The notes under the pieces were generated by a model that worked only from the letters and a program-made list of their open reading frames with translations, searched no databases and had not been told where the DNA came from. A DNA stretch of 64,000 bases from Yponomeuta sedellus (taxonomy: Eukaryota; Arthropoda; Insecta; Lepidoptera; Yponomeutidae): positions 7,080,785 through 7,144,784 of the forward strand of contig OW203730.1 in NCBI GenBank assembly GCA_934045075.1, read 5' to 3'. Shown here piece by piece: positions 24,599 through 36,755 of this stretch. The translations under genes were made by a program, and so were the position numbers. The first letter of the stretch is position 1, and each line of letters begins with the position of its first letter.

Positions 24599-24853
24599 GA
24601 ACGCTTTCGTGATATAAATTTCGACTTAAAGAACGAGCCACGAGGAAGACCGCCCACACAGGTGAATAACGATGAATTAAGAGAGATAGTGGAAGCCGAT
24701 CCTAGTCAAACTACCCAGGAATTAGCGGCATGGTTTAACGGCATTAGTAGACCCCTCTCCAAACGCAGCATTGATATTGCGGGCTGTTTCTGCCGCGTTA
24801 GTTCCGCGTCGGAACTCGTATTCAAAAATCACTCGAATTTTTGCAGTATCCAT
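24599..24853. pseudogene. Mariner transposase fragments in opposite orientation
   Basis: The plus strand from 24602 reads RFRDINFDLKNEPRGRPP and continues to DNDELREIVEADPSQTTQEL-like text ending near 24730, which is mariner residues about 45-90. The minus strand from ATG 24853 to about 24743 reads MDTAKIRVIFEYEFRRGTNA and then AETARNINAAFGEGSTN, which is the mariner N-terminus (first helix-turn-helix). The two pieces normally run on in one frame. Here they sit tail-to-tail, so the copy was rearranged by an inversion or snap-back. No DDD catalytic domain is present. Confidence 0.8.
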
Positions 24854-24871
24854 ATTTCTTGTCTAAATTGA

Positions 24872-26010
24872 ATAACAAAAACAATTGAAAGTCGATATTC
24901 AAATGTTTCACATTTTTTAAAAACCCCTGACCTCTCGGGAGTGAGTCCAGCTTTCTACTAATGCGCAGGAGAGAGTAGTGCCTCAGGTGTTTCCGAAAAG
25001 AGTAGGAATTTCGAAATAACGAGGATTATTTAGAATTCTCCGAATGTGCTTGTAGCTCCAAATATAACCCGATGTAACTGACATTGATGGACACGCACTG
25101 GCAACGGCGGGCGTTGCGAAAGTAGTTATTTATTGATTCAATATGCACGTCACACCATACAACATAAATAGCTCGATGCCCTTGGGTATTATACAAGAAC
25201 GTAAGCTTTATTTCCAGGAGCTATATTAGCATACTTAGAGCATCCAAAAGGCTGTTATCCCTTGTCTAAACGCCTTCAAGGTCCACTTGCTTATTCCAAT
25301 TTAGAGAACCTTAGGAGAAACGGCACTACGGATACTTAAAAGTAAATTCAATTAAATAAATAAATCACATCCTTACAACGTAGGACAGCATGGTATGGTA
25401 AACTTAGTAACCAGATAAGGATATGAAAAACAGTACACCTAGACCGAAATTATTTGTACAAATCAAGTTCGTCAGCGGTAATTTCAGTGGGAATAGAATC
25501 CATGATATCTATTTTGGCAGGCAAGCGTGTCAACCGATAGATCGATGAGGCAGTCAAATTTTACATATTTTTGCTACAAATTAAATTGTTTTTGCGATGT
25601 GTTAAATGGATGAGAAACCACAAAGTACACATTAGTAAATTTCGCCAGTAAATAATTACCGGAATCCGACGAAGTTAAATCATTACTCAGGGTAAAGGGA
25701 GAGCTATTGGGAGGGTTTTTGTAAATAAATAGAGAAATCAATATCCATTAGTAGATACCAACTGAAATATCGGGATGGGGTAACTGAATGTAATCGAAGT
25801 GTGCAAATGAAATTCTGGAAGAAAGAAACAGCAACTTTATACACGGAACATTAGCAATGATTTAACGTTTAGAAACAAAATTGTTAATTTTTAGGAAGAC
25901 GCGACCGCTTTTAAATAAAAAAATCAAAAAGTCAAATCATTAGATATATCAATAACGTTTACTGGTTTAATAAATTCAATGGTGCAATAAATAAAATTGA
26001 TATTTTTTTC
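24872..26010. other. No gene seen
   Basis: AT-rich intergenic sequence downstream of the Kunitz gene. TTTAAT at 25966-25971 reads ATTAAA on the minus strand, about 50 bases past the Kunitz stop, and may be its poly(A) signal. Confidence 0.4.
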
Positions 26011-26018
26011 AGTTTTGC

Positions 26019-26424
26019 TCACATTTTTCCAGCGTGTTGGCACTGAGATTGGCAAGAGCCTTTAGATATAAATCTATTGTCATTGCCTCCGCACCCTGAG
26101 TAGAACATCTGCATACACTTTCTTGTCACAATGTCAAAGAACCAGACTATAAAATTCATGTTACACGGGCCCTTGCTCGGTGCTTGATAACAGAAGTACG
26201 GGACATTTTTTAAACCGGGAAAAGGCCCATCCACAGGACCTGAAAATACACGTATTCAAATACAGTATTATGATTTCAGAAGAATAATGTATTTCGCACG
26301 GAAAATATTGAGCAAACTTACGCCCAGATTTAACATAATTGTGTAAATATCGCAGAGGGATGTATATGGAGTCGGCGAACAATATCGTCGCCAGGAACAA
26401 CAAAAAGCACGAAATGGCTTTCAT
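26019..26424 (-). CDS. Secreted single Kunitz-domain protein, two exons
   Basis: Exon 1 (26424-26322) encodes a signal peptide (MKAISCFLLFLATILFADS) and a short linker ending KSG. It stops at the donor GGGC|GTAAGT. Exon 2 (26239-26019) begins after TTTTCAG and splits codon Arg35. Total 107 residues. The cysteines follow the Kunitz spacing exactly: C-x8-C-x15-C-x7-C-x12-C-x3-C, with YSGCGGNDNRF matching the family's second loop. Kunitz domains usually block serine proteases with residue P1, just after the second Cys. Here the loop is GPCNM, so P1 is Asn rather than Lys/Arg and trypsin inhibition is unlikely. The intron is 82 bases. A secreted haemolymph, silk or salivary role is possible; the exact function is unknown. 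Confidence 0.92.
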
Positions 26425-27245
26425 AATTAAAACGTGGCGGTTTACCGCGTCAGTTTATTCTTCTCTCGGCACATGGTTTGCAATTAGTCCACGCTTCAAT
26501 CAAGTTCCACTGCAATCAGAAACAATCAAGCGTTACATTGATGTTTCGATTTTATTGCTTTCAGCGTTTTAGACAGCCATTGGAAATCAATTGTATTTTT
26601 ATTGCTATTGAATTTTTTACTTTACTGTTGTTGTAGCTACAGCAAAATGTTTCATGTCAGTAAACTTTTCTTTAATTCTCTTGTTTTATGTTTTTTTCGA
26701 TGTCACCCTTTTCGAACCCCTCTTCCATTTTCTTTCGAGAACACGATTTATCTTAACTTTTCCGGCAGATGATTCAGCGAATGCAATGAGTCTGGTTGGC
26801 ATAAGCAAGCATTTGAAAACGAAGTAAAGCGGAAATTTCATTCTACCATTTATCAAAGGTAACATGTTGAGCAATTAATCAGTAAGACAGAGGATCACGG
26901 CGCTCCCATAACAGCAGGCGAATCTGCGTAAGAGAGTAGTAAATTTTCCGGAACTATTCAAAATAACGACAATGCTTGAAACTGCCTAAGAGTAATTTTA
27001 ATAAATTAAAATTATACACCGACTTCAAAAACACAGAAGTCCAAGTTCCATGATCTGCACATACGATATAGGTACCTTCTACGAAATATACTTCTACAAT
27101 ACAATTAGGGCGTCTTCGTTAATCGTTTTATTTTTGTAACGCATAGCCTCTTACTTTATTCCTTTTACGTCAAAGCAACTTTAAATTAAATTTTATTTAA
27201 ATTAAGGTCCCGGTACTAATTTGTATGTAGCGTGCATTACTAACG
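26425..27245. promoter_or_regulatory. Upstream flank of the Kunitz gene; no motif assigned
   Basis: The promoter of the minus-strand Kunitz gene must lie here, just above 26424. I see no convincing TATA box or initiator at the right distance. No other gene is visible in this stretch. Confidence 0.3.
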
Positions 27246-27261
27246 TACACACATACATACA

Positions 27262-27358
27262 TACATACATAACCTCACGCCTGTGTCCCAGAGGGGTAGG
27301 CAGAGACCAGGGACTGCCACTTGCCACGATCCTGACAGATCACCTTCGCTTCATCAAC
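27262..27358 (+). repeat. Interspersed repeat fragment ('CTCACGCCTGTGTCCC' family)
   Basis: Close match to 183-292: CTCACGCCTGTGTCCCAGAG, GGCAGAGACCAGGGACTGCC, TTGCCACGATCCTGACAGAT and TTCATCAACGTTCAT. It is preceded by an (ACAT)n microsatellite at 27247-27270. Confidence 0.65.
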
Positions 27359-30300
27359 GTTCATAAATTTTATTTTTGGTACTCAATACATAACGTGATA
27401 GTTATACTTGTAATTAAAACACAATAAAACAAAATCAATAAACGTCAATCGTATGAGAATGGGTCAAAAACATAATCGGAGTTGTCTTTCCTTATTCTAA
27501 GTCACTAAAGATATGCACGGATAAATTTTCAATTTTAGATAAGGCGAAATGTTCTTGGCATTTATATACGGACTACAATATCATCAAGTGCATGACATTG
27601 TATTAATCAATCAAGCAATGGTATTTTATGATAATTATCATATGGAATTTTGCAGAGGCAGAGGTTGTGTTGGTTCAAGCGTTTGCAAACCAACTTAAAG
27701 CACGTGACTTTGTTCATACAGATTTTAATAAAATTGGCGTATTTTGGCTCGTGTTGACACCTATGCGGCCAACAGATTTGGATCTAATTTAGTTGGCTAA
27801 GGTACATTCACGTTTGGCTTTTAACGTCATTATACTTCGAGTCCAAAGTTAAAGATAAGGACGGAGCGAACAAAACCTTTACTCGCCCTGTGATGTTTCT
27901 CAATTACAGTATCATAATGGGCTATATGCTGTAAGAACTATTATGATTGTTGAATCCGATAAAAACATGTTAACATTCGTTATAAATAAAACGGGTCTAA
28001 TCACGAGTCATTAAGAAAAATGTGAATTTCTAAAAGCTATGGTTGAAGCCAGATGTGATACTAAGGGCGAACGATTATGCAACGGACTGGGCATACCAGA
28101 TAATGTTCCCCGAAGACGACCGTTATGTTGACAGGTGCCAGCAGCATCGTTAAACAGTAAGTCACTTGTTTACATTTTTTCAGATGATGTGCGTAGTTCC
28201 AGAAGACAATATAATAATAAAATATGTTATGCATAAGGTTGGGCAACAAATGAAGCACCAGTAGATAGTAGAAAGTGGACTGTCTGAATTGCCGCCTGTC
28301 CGATGAACTAGTGTTCATTGACAGTAGGCTCCGCTGAGGCCGCGATTGCCGAAGCTATTTAGTAATTCGATAATATTACTATGTGAGGTCAGAGAACCAG
28401 GTATTTTTTTTTTAAGAATTATTGCCAGGTTGTTAAGTGATAAAATTTTATGGTCTAAAAAAAATTACAACGCCAACCGGATTATTTTAGTAATTTATTT
28501 TATTTACATGAAAAAACGATGTTTACCTATTTAAACCACTACATTTGGATCTTCTTCAATGTTACAAAATCTCTGAATTTACCAGTAGGTGCATTTTACT
28601 GGACAGCGGACGTACTTTTGGGACTCAGGCCTTGCTGTCTCCTACATGAAATGTAGGTGCTACTATCTCTTTCAATTGATCATGGAGGTACAAGGCTGCA
28701 GAAGAACCGGCCATAGAAGAACTCACTGGCTGAACTCAAACTTGGCTGAATGGTTCCACACGTGCACCATCAATTTGTCGCCCGTCGAAATTATATAATT
28801 CTCATATTAAGATTTTGCAAACGGTGTCAACTTCAAGATTGTGCCGATAAAGCAATTTAGAGGAATTGATTACGTGTTAACGAAGAGCTTCACAAGCTTC
28901 AAGTGAAAAAATAACATTTATCTCCTTCCAGGTCACTCGCCTTGAACAAACTTCTTAAGCGGAATCAACGTCCTATTCTTAAAATATACTTCAGCTAAAA
29001 TAAACTCGGCCGTCTCGAATTCAATTTTCCAAAAAAAAACGATACACCTGAAACAACATCGATAAAACCCAAAATGGCAATCAACAACCCTTTTAAATAA
29101 CATTTTCTCGAATTTTACAATGGTGTTAAGCTAACAAAGTATTTTATTCGTGAGACGTTTGAGGCTCTACTCTCGTTATGACAGTCCAGTCGTTCCTCTT
29201 AAACGATTTACTGAACGTACATTGTAGAAGATGTTTAAAATCTGAGTATCACTGATGCTATCACTTTGTCGCAGTTTGCAATTGTTGATAATAATCTAAT
29301 GTGAGTCGGTGTTATCGGCAACGTACACCAAAATCACCCCCTGTTTCTTGCACTCGAACAATCTGGTTATGAACTGCTTACAGCTGTCTTTCTGCTAAAA
29401 TGCATAAAGAAAATAAACTAAGAGCTGTTAACTGTAGACTAACACATTGTTAGCGTAAGAGAAACCGTGAATAAAACTTGATAGTTACGAGCATACTGTC
29501 TTTAATCGCATAAAAGGCCCTGATACTAAAATTTCGCTGATTGCGAAGTGCCTACGCGTCCGCCGCAAGAGCGAGGAAGACATGCATAGTCTTAATGACA
29601 TGATAAGGTACCGAAGCACTAATTACAAAGACGAGGCCCCAGGTATTTGTCTTCGCGGCAAATATACGCATATTTACATTAGAAAGCTCGTCTTCTTCGA
29701 CGTCTTCGACGTCGTCTTTAAATTGGATAAACATCGAGAAGCAACAGATCCAGTCGTTTAAGTGCTTATTACCAAAGCCAATGTAGACGGATGGGTAAAT
29801 CTCATCCGGGCAGGTGATATCAAATATAACTTAATTGCAAACATTAATGGAAACACAACAAATAAACATGAAATCCCAAACCGCCCGAAGCCGTATTTCA
29901 TTGTTCGGATAACGATCGTGAATTGACGTGTTACATTAATATATTAGGGATATAAAAAATGTTTCAGATTGATAAAGCTACGTTAATTTCGATGAAATTG
30001 TAGATTTTTATTACTGCGCTTTTCACAGCATAGCAGAAAATATTTTTTTTTCTTTTTGTTAGATTGAGGTCTTGGCACACTTCCACGAAAAGATTTTTAT
30101 GATAGCAGGCAGTTCCACTATTCTCTATAATTTTGAACTTGAAGCTGTTAAGATAGCACATTGCCAAAAACGAAAAAGTATTTTTTCCAAGAAATTATCT
30201 CTGAGAACACTGCAGACATTTACAACACGCGAATTGAGCGAGTATTTTGCTTGTTTTAGTGAATCAGCTAGGAATCTGACTGCCCTGCCAAGCTCCATAT

Positions 30301-30935
30301 TTAGGTCACCATGTCAAACAAATGCTTATTTCACGTCTAGTCGGGTTTGGAACAAAATGCCAACTACAACTGCTCGAGGGCCAACAGCAACTCTGAACTA
30401 CATATATTTGTGTCAGTTATATTAGTGAATAAGATGTGTAATCTACTCACGAAGCTAGTTAGTAGACTTTTGTGTAATTTATTTATTTCTAAACAGCGTA
30501 CCCATCGCAAAAGATATTAATGTTAAACAAGGAACGGATTTTCCAATCAGCGTCAGAAACTCACTGATTTATAAATTTTTAATCAAATACAAACGTGCAA
30601 CGTCAGTTGCTCCGAAAAATAAGAAACAAGATTTTTAGCAATTCTATCATAGACCACAGTACATACCGTTCAAACTTGTTTAACGTGTATTAAATAATAG
30701 AAAAAGTACATTAGCGTGGCGTTGAGGCAGTTTTTGATTTCCCCTGGGTGTTTCACCTGGCTTTTAGAGCACGAGCCGCGGATATTGGGATGGCAGCAAA
30801 ATTACTCTATTCGGGTCTCGCGGTAAGATTGGAATTGGGTTGAAAATCTTGTCACTAATTCAGTGAAAACATGCTTAGTCCTTATTGTTTCTACTCCGAG
30901 ACAAACGACCATCACGGTGCAAAATAGCAACTGAA
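27359..30935. other. No gene seen
   Basis: No open frame has a recognisable domain. The frame at 30072-30425 contains a weak LINE-tail-like string (TSSRVWNKMP), too little to call. The minus frame at 29552-29734 has an acidic start and hydrophobic end but no splice support. Confidence 0.4.
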
Positions 30936-30939
30936 GGAA

Positions 30940-31000
30940 GCAAAAAAATAGTAATAAAGAGAATAAGGCAAAATATTCTCTTTATTGCTATTTTCATTGC
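30940..31000. repeat. Imperfect 26-bp hairpin
   Basis: GCAAAAAAATAGTAATAAAG..AATA (30940-30965) pairs with TATTCTCTTTATTGCTATTTTCATTGC (30974-31000) with one or two mismatches and a bulge, around AGGCAAAA. A small fold-back of unknown origin. Confidence 0.65.
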
Positions 31001-32760
31001 TTAATTACTAAGTTTTATAGGAAACCTACGACACAGTTTGCTGAAGGGATAACTTTCAGTGAGTAAAAGTGAAACTTCATCACCTTCAAAGCTAGCTCGA
31101 GCGTTTGATTCATCCAACTCATCCCGTTTCGATTACGAATTCAGCAAAAAGCCCATTAAGACCGTCTTGTGTGTATGCAACAGGCTGTACAAATCTGCCG
31201 ATTCAATTCGCCGTTCAAAGCCCGATATCTTCGTTTATGTCATGCAAAACGCCCCCAATGACGCATAACCCTTCGGTGGCACCGCGAAAGCAATTTTGCT
31301 TCGCGATTGCCGTTGTCGACGCACGCAGGGGAAGAAAATTCATGAAAATGTTGAATCGGAGTAATTTAGAGTTCGGCAAAAAATCCGTTTTCATATTCCA
31401 CAACCGACGATTCTAAGATGAAAGCTAATTCGCTGAGTCATTAATTCTTGACTGTGTTCTGTAAAGCAAAGAACAAAGAGACTCACTAATGGCATTAAAG
31501 CCTGGCTCTTGAGCCAAATAACGAATTGCTAAAAGGCAACACAGGATTTATTGCCGAATGTTGGATTAGTGGTTTCTGAAATATCAACCCGCAGCTTCGG
31601 GAGTTTTAAAACGTGACCGCATTTTCATTAAACGGAGCGGGTGTTTAATAATCATGCTCGAAAAAACACGGATACCAGAATACGCATAATATACCTGACC
31701 GTACCCTCCACCGAGAGATAAATATAACCATCCGAAATTATTGAGTTTAACTTTTTTTAAAGCAAACAACGCTGGAAACCAATAACAATAACCATAATAA
31801 TTTAAAACTGACTTTCAGTGTTCCATTTCACGGACCTCGATTAAATTTTCATTCAGTGCTAGAGTACCACGACAATATCTATCATATTTCGGATTCTTTT
31901 GGAGTTCTATTAATTATTCTGGTTCTTTTCATATACTTTTTCACAGCTGGGCGCACTTCTTCGTACCCTTTGTTTTATAACCGAGTACGCTACCTTTTTA
32001 AAAGTCGAGACTTCTTTTGAAGAGCCTTACTTACTATTTTCGTTGACTTTCGAAAAGTAACTTCGTAATTTGTTCTTCAATTCTCAAGACTTCCATTCAA
32101 TCAAACGTCATTGTAGGCCACAATACGATACCGAATTCGGCTCTTGAAGCAGGTCCTAATATGGAATCTTAACTTCCATCACCATTTTACAACCACGAGC
32201 TCCGCGAAGAGTGCTGCAACTTTGTCTCTACACTGAGTGATAATTTAAACACACGAGACTCAAATCGCCATCACTGAAAATCTCAGTTCAATGTTCACGA
32301 GAACACTTCCGTAATAGATAAATCAGGCGCAGACGGCGACACAGGCGTGACTTGGCAAATAGCTCCACACGTACCCACCATAAAGCTTTGTGAGGTAACA
32401 CTTTCTTGAGACCACACTTTGGCCGCAGGGGCGCATAATCATTTACACTGCAGGGAAAAGGAATTGGATTTTCTGCGGTTATTTTCGCGAAATAAAACTG
32501 CTCACCGAGACTCCTTCGCTTTAGTCCTTCCCTTGATAACTTAACTGGAAAAGAGCTTTAATTGCAATAGTTCCCAGCATGAGATTCTTCTTGTTGAACT
32601 TGTATTGAAAAAGTGCGCAATGCAGACTTGAGTCTGAAAGCTCTGATGAGCTAAATGCTTCTTCTATAACAGTTATAGATATAAAAGAAAGACTAAACTA
32701 GCAGAATGTTCGGTGGGATAAGTCAACTTATTGATTTATGTGTATTACACGATGTGGACC
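31001..32760. other. No gene seen
   Basis: Nothing recognisable on either strand. The open frames are short and lack domains or splice context. Confidence 0.4.
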
Positions 32761-32767
32761 TAATATG

Positions 32768-33175
32768 TGGAAGCGGTGGTAGCTCAGTGGGTAGAACCAT
32801 GGACTGGCAAGCGAGAGCCTCAGGTTCGATTCCGAGTGCGGGCATGTACCAATGACTTTGTTTAATTTCAAAGTTAAGTACATTTGCGAATTTGTAGTCG
32901 CAATACCACACGCTAACGGTGAAGTAAAACATCGTGAGGAAACCCACGGCTTGGTTGGCTCCGCACGTATTGACTAGTCTTTCCTGTAGGCTAGGCCGAT
33001 TAAGCTGTTAGGATGGTATAGGTGCTGGGCAAGCCTACACTGTCTATAAAAACCATGTCCCAGGCACTACAGCGTCGGAGTGGTCCCTTTACCCATCAAG
33101 TGTGAGTGAAGATGCCAATGGACGCTGTATAAATCATATTATTAAGTAGATGCAAAAGAGGACCTAATAAAACTG
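32768..33175 (+). mobile_element. tRNA-derived SINE, full-length copy
   Basis: The head is tRNA-like, with box A GGTAGCTCAGTGGG and box B GGTTCGATTCC about 45 bases apart. A body follows, with the ACATCGTGAGGAAACCC word common in lepidopteran SINEs, then a tail with GGCACTACAGCGTCGGAGTGG and GGACGCTGTATAAATC. Parts of the same family recur at 13015-13082 (minus), 48463-48625 (minus), 49359-49450 and 49862-49982. It does not encode protein. Confidence 0.85.
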
Positions 33176-33690
33176 AATGGTTTCTTTTTAGAATAAATCG
33201 TCAGTTCTTGACTTCTTCGTAAAGAATGATAAGTTCGCGAACTTCGCGACATCTTCAACGTAAGGGTACTGTGCTGTGACTTATCATGTTCAAATATCTA
33301 GAGTGTACCTGAACCGTGCTAATTAATTTGCTATGGTCCATTGTATTCATTCATTCTGATTAAATATATAGTGACTACGTTGAGAACTTCTTGCAAAATA
33401 TATCGGTTTTTTATGGATTTAGGCAGACTTGTTATATAGACTCCTAACCCAGTTGTTATGTAGTTTTGGCTAACGTTTGGTTAAAGAGTTATAAGGGAAT
33501 CGGAAATACATAACTGTACTAAGATACTTAACAGCTAAGCAGATTACCCGCGTTTTGGGCTTAGCCGCAGTCAAGTAATTAATCTTGCTTAATAAGATCG
33601 CCCACAAAAGACCCAAAACAGATAGTCTAGTCTAGCCAACTAGTTAGTTACCGATTTCCCGAAATGGACTCGACCGCCAAAAGCTTTACA
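33176..33690. other. Putative intron start of the 33943-33695 exon; no gene seen
   Basis: AT-rich sequence below the splice donor at 33694-33693. No second exon could be recognised. Confidence 0.3.
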
Positions 33691-33694
33691 GTAC

Positions 33695-33943
33695 CTGAGA
33701 ATGTGCCGCGCAGTACTCGGGCGTGGCCTGCCGGAACGGGCTGTGCACCGGGCAGCCGGTCGAGTGTGGCGCGTGGCCCGCGTGCGGCGGCAGGTGGTGC
33801 GCGTGGTGAGCGTGGTGTGCGTGCGCCGCGTGGCGGTGCGCGGCGCGCGGCGCGTGCCTGGCGCAGAGGTGCGTCGCGCTCCCATGGTGCTCGGCGAGCG
33901 AGAGCGTAGAGCACGACGGCCGCCAGTAGCCGCCCTCCTCCAT
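33695..33943 (-). CDS. Probable first coding exon, His/Ala-rich protein (83 codons)
   Basis: ATG at 33943-33941 sits in a good start context (GAAATGG) and opens MEEGGYWRPSCSTLSLAEHH. A histidine/alanine-rich stretch (residues about 27-58) follows, then CPVHSPFRQATPEYC. The frame reaches the donor CTCAG|GTACTG with the last exon base at 33695, exactly 83 codons, phase 0. Read through, it hits TAA three codons on. Neither the surface nor any domain is recognised. The exon lies inside a sharp GC-rich island, as promoters and first exons of insect regulatory genes often do. Low-complexity GC sequence can open frames by chance, so this is a prediction. Confidence 0.5.
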
Positions 33944-34190
33944 TTCAGGTCCAGGGGGGCATCGCGCCGCGCCGCAGCACGCGCACCGCCGCGCGCACGT
34001 CACTGCATGCCGCCGCGCGTCGTGCGGGCACCAATCGTCGCGCTCGCGGCCCGACACCCTTCCCGCGGACCCGGACCGTGTGGGGCGCTAGCGCCGACGC
34101 GCGGACCCGCGCATCCTATCATCCGCTCACTACGCGACGCGCCACTCGCTAGTTATAGTCCACTTGCACTGTGATAAACGCCGCCGAGAG
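33700..34190 (-). promoter_or_regulatory. GC/CpG-rich island over a putative first exon and 5' region
   Basis: About 490 bases are dense in CG dinucleotides (runs such as GCGCGCGGCGCG) in otherwise AT-rich DNA. Open frames occur on both strands simply because stops are rare here. The minus strand holds the exon ending at 33695, so 33944-34190 would be its 5' UTR and core promoter. No TATA box is visible. Confidence 0.5.
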
Positions 34191-35035
34191 TCGCTGGCGA
34201 ATGGGGTAACTTCTCAGTGATTAGTCCTTTTGCACGCCGATTTGGTAAGTGAAACGCACTTGCAAGACTCCATCACTTTTAACTTTGTATTCTACGTCAA
34301 ACAGCTTTTTGAAAACTACAACACTGGCACAGAACATAGTTACTTCAAAAGGCTATACTTCAGACAGCATTAAGATTGGAATGATTATTTAAACGTCGAA
34401 TCGCGCAGCTCGTGCCCCTAGGGATGAAGTACCAACAATGAAACGTAATAGTGAATAGCGATAGCGCTGACAGAGTCTACCGACCACAAGATAGCTCTTA
34501 TTGCGTACAAAATACGTTCTAGATTCAAACAAAACGGGTACTTCAATAGTTGTACTTGCCCGTGCAATAACGCACAATGAGTAAAGTTCACCCGACTAGA
34601 CGGCAAACTCGCAGTCTTGCTCCAATTCGTTAGTAAAACAGAACGAATACCGCAAACCCGTAGTTGGACTTGAGAGAATCTGATTGCAGAATGTTTGATT
34701 CAACTTCAGCTCGACTTGAATGTAAACACGAATTGTTAACAATTATAGAATTTCAAATTCGTTGAAAGCCATGTCCGCTACCGCATACGTAACTTATTTT
34801 GCCTTGAAAACTTAACTACACTACCTAATGAAACCGAATTAATTGAACTGTGCGGTGAATGCAGTAAATCAATATGGAAGTTAATCACTACAGAATACTG
34901 AGTGTTTCGCTGAAACAATGTATTCAATTCAATTCTATATTCAAAGAATTTCTATTTGGAACAAGTCCATAGTATTAGTAATATAGATATTTATGAATTT
35001 AGTTTAGTTAACACATTTTATTATTATATTTTATT
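34191..35035. other. No gene seen
   Basis: AT-rich sequence with short open frames only. It may be upstream regulatory DNA of the putative minus-strand exon. Confidence 0.3.
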
Positions 35036-35039
35036 TTAC

Positions 35040-36016
35040 ACGGACTGAGTGCCTCAGCGTAAATTCCAGGACAGATTCGACGGTCCTTTTTGCAATTACT
35101 TAAGAAGAGAAGAATTAAGGAGACTGTTGACGCTGCCGCGAACCCTGCGCAACAGAGAGGCTCTCGAATAAGAATTATGGGTATGCGCCTCAGCAAACGT
35201 TGCAGATGCGCTGCAGTATCGCAGCAACGTCATCAGCATCCTGAAACCATTATTGTACTGGATTCGCAGGGCATTGAAAGAATTCTTTGTGTAAGTGACC
35301 CATAGTCTGGGCATGTAAAATGGCTGGCAATAGGTCCCCAATTCCCTGCACTCCCTCTCCATGTTAGCGAGTCATGTCCTCGGCAACCTAGTGGCCCAAG
35401 TACTTAAAACAATAAATCCTAGTGCATTATCACCTAACAGCACTGGAGGTCCCACGCTTATGTCTTTGTACCAGTCTTAAAAACCAAAATTTCGGGCTTC
35501 TTTGCATTGTGCTTGAGCCTCTGAGCTACCGAGAAGCATTCGCAACAGTGAAGAAGACTTCTAAGGGCGCTGAGAAAAGGGCTCAGCAGCATTATATCAT
35601 CCGCATAGCTTTTATTGAATTAAGTTCCATCTACGAGTATCTAGCACCGCTGGCGCCGCTGAGCTCACAGATTAGCCGGTTCATACGAAAGTTGAAGAAA
35701 TTGAGTGAGGTTATCTCCCTGCCATACCCCGCCTTCCAAACCCCGCCTTCCAAACCGTACGCGTCCGATAGCGTCACGCGATTCGTTTGGTTTTATACCA
35801 AATACGAAAAATATTACTAAGTTCAGGCAGCGCGTTAGTCTCACCCCTTATTATATCCCATAAACAGTTGTACGACACTAAGTCGAACGCCTTCGACAAG
35901 TTTAAGAAATACGCGTAAATTGGTGTCTTTCGGTCCGTGTACAATCGCACTGAACTACACTCTGCACTAAGATTGATAAAGTAACGACCACACCTACTTC
36001 CATTAAACATGGAAAG
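35040..36016 (-). pseudogene. Decayed LINE reverse transcriptase (RT core to C-terminus)
   Basis: On the minus strand, in several frames, are RT motif A (YAYFLNLSKAFDLVSY, catalytic Asp replaced by Asn, near 35915), motif C (SYADDIMLLSP, YADD at 35608-35594), KKPEILVFK (motif D), then KYLGH. An open piece at 35362-35096 follows, with FYMPRLWVTYTK, NALRIQYNNGFRML and LLRRVRGS. The pieces occur in the right order for a LINE RT ORF, broken by stops and frameshifts. It is dead. It belongs to a different LINE group from the 15.5-20 kb element. Confidence 0.8.
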
Positions 36017-36512
36017 CTTAAAATGAAATTAAACAATGCAAAGACGTAAATTAGCTCGTAATTCCCACCGCAGCGAGGAAGTAAATCACCGGTCACATAC
36101 TGCAAATATATTTGCAAACGACGGAGAAGCTAAATGGAGGGCAACAACGGAGCCACGTTTAAGGAATAAACATAGAGAGGGGCCACACATGACTTCCCCC
36201 GAGTCGAAGTTATAGCTCGGAACACAAGTCACGGCCTACTCCCCAAGGTACAAGACAGTGCAGACAGTGCAGCCGACCTAGTAGTTTGTCAGGTATAAGT
36301 TCATGTTACGCTACCGTAGCATAAACATAAATAGTGTTGGCAAAATTACGTAATTGAGTGGTAAATGACGGAATGAATAATGAACATCTGGAACGAATAA
36401 TTGATTCCCTTATTTCTGTATCAGCGTGCGTCTGCGTCCTTGATGCTATACATTGCTGTTCATGTGCATTATGTTCAAATGTACCAGAACCAGAACGTTA
36501 TTTGCGTTGACG

Positions 36513-36755
36513 GCCTCGGTGGCGCAGCGGTTTGGCACGCTGACTGTAAAACTAAAGGTCTCCGGTTCGATCCCCGGCCGGGTCAAACTAGGAAACAACT
36601 TTTCTACTTTGTCTCGGGTCTTGGACGCTATCTATGTATTTATTGTATTAAATCTATCGTCCAGTTAGCACCTATAACACAAGTCATTTAGTTGTACTTA
36701 ATATAGGGCTAACGAGATCTGTGTGACGATGTCCATGAATATTTATATTTATTTC
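36513..36755 (+). mobile_element. tRNA-derived SINE
   Basis: The head has box A GGCGCAGCGG and box B GGTTCGATCCC. The tail has AGCACCTATAACACAAGTCAT and GGGCTAACGAGATCTGTGTG, ending ATGTCCATGAATATTTAT. The tail alone recurs at 14657-14765. It has no coding capacity; frames through the head are shadows. Confidence 0.85.

Noticed and set aside
30072..30425. 117-codon plus frame with LINE-tail-like TSSRVWNKMP
   Set aside because: Only a few residues fit and neighbouring motifs are missing.
33701..34174. 157-codon plus-strand frame in the GC island
   Set aside because: Stops are rare in this GC-rich patch, so all frames run long. The minus frame has an ATG in good context and an exact splice donor, while the plus frame has only a weak acceptor-like CTTTACAG.
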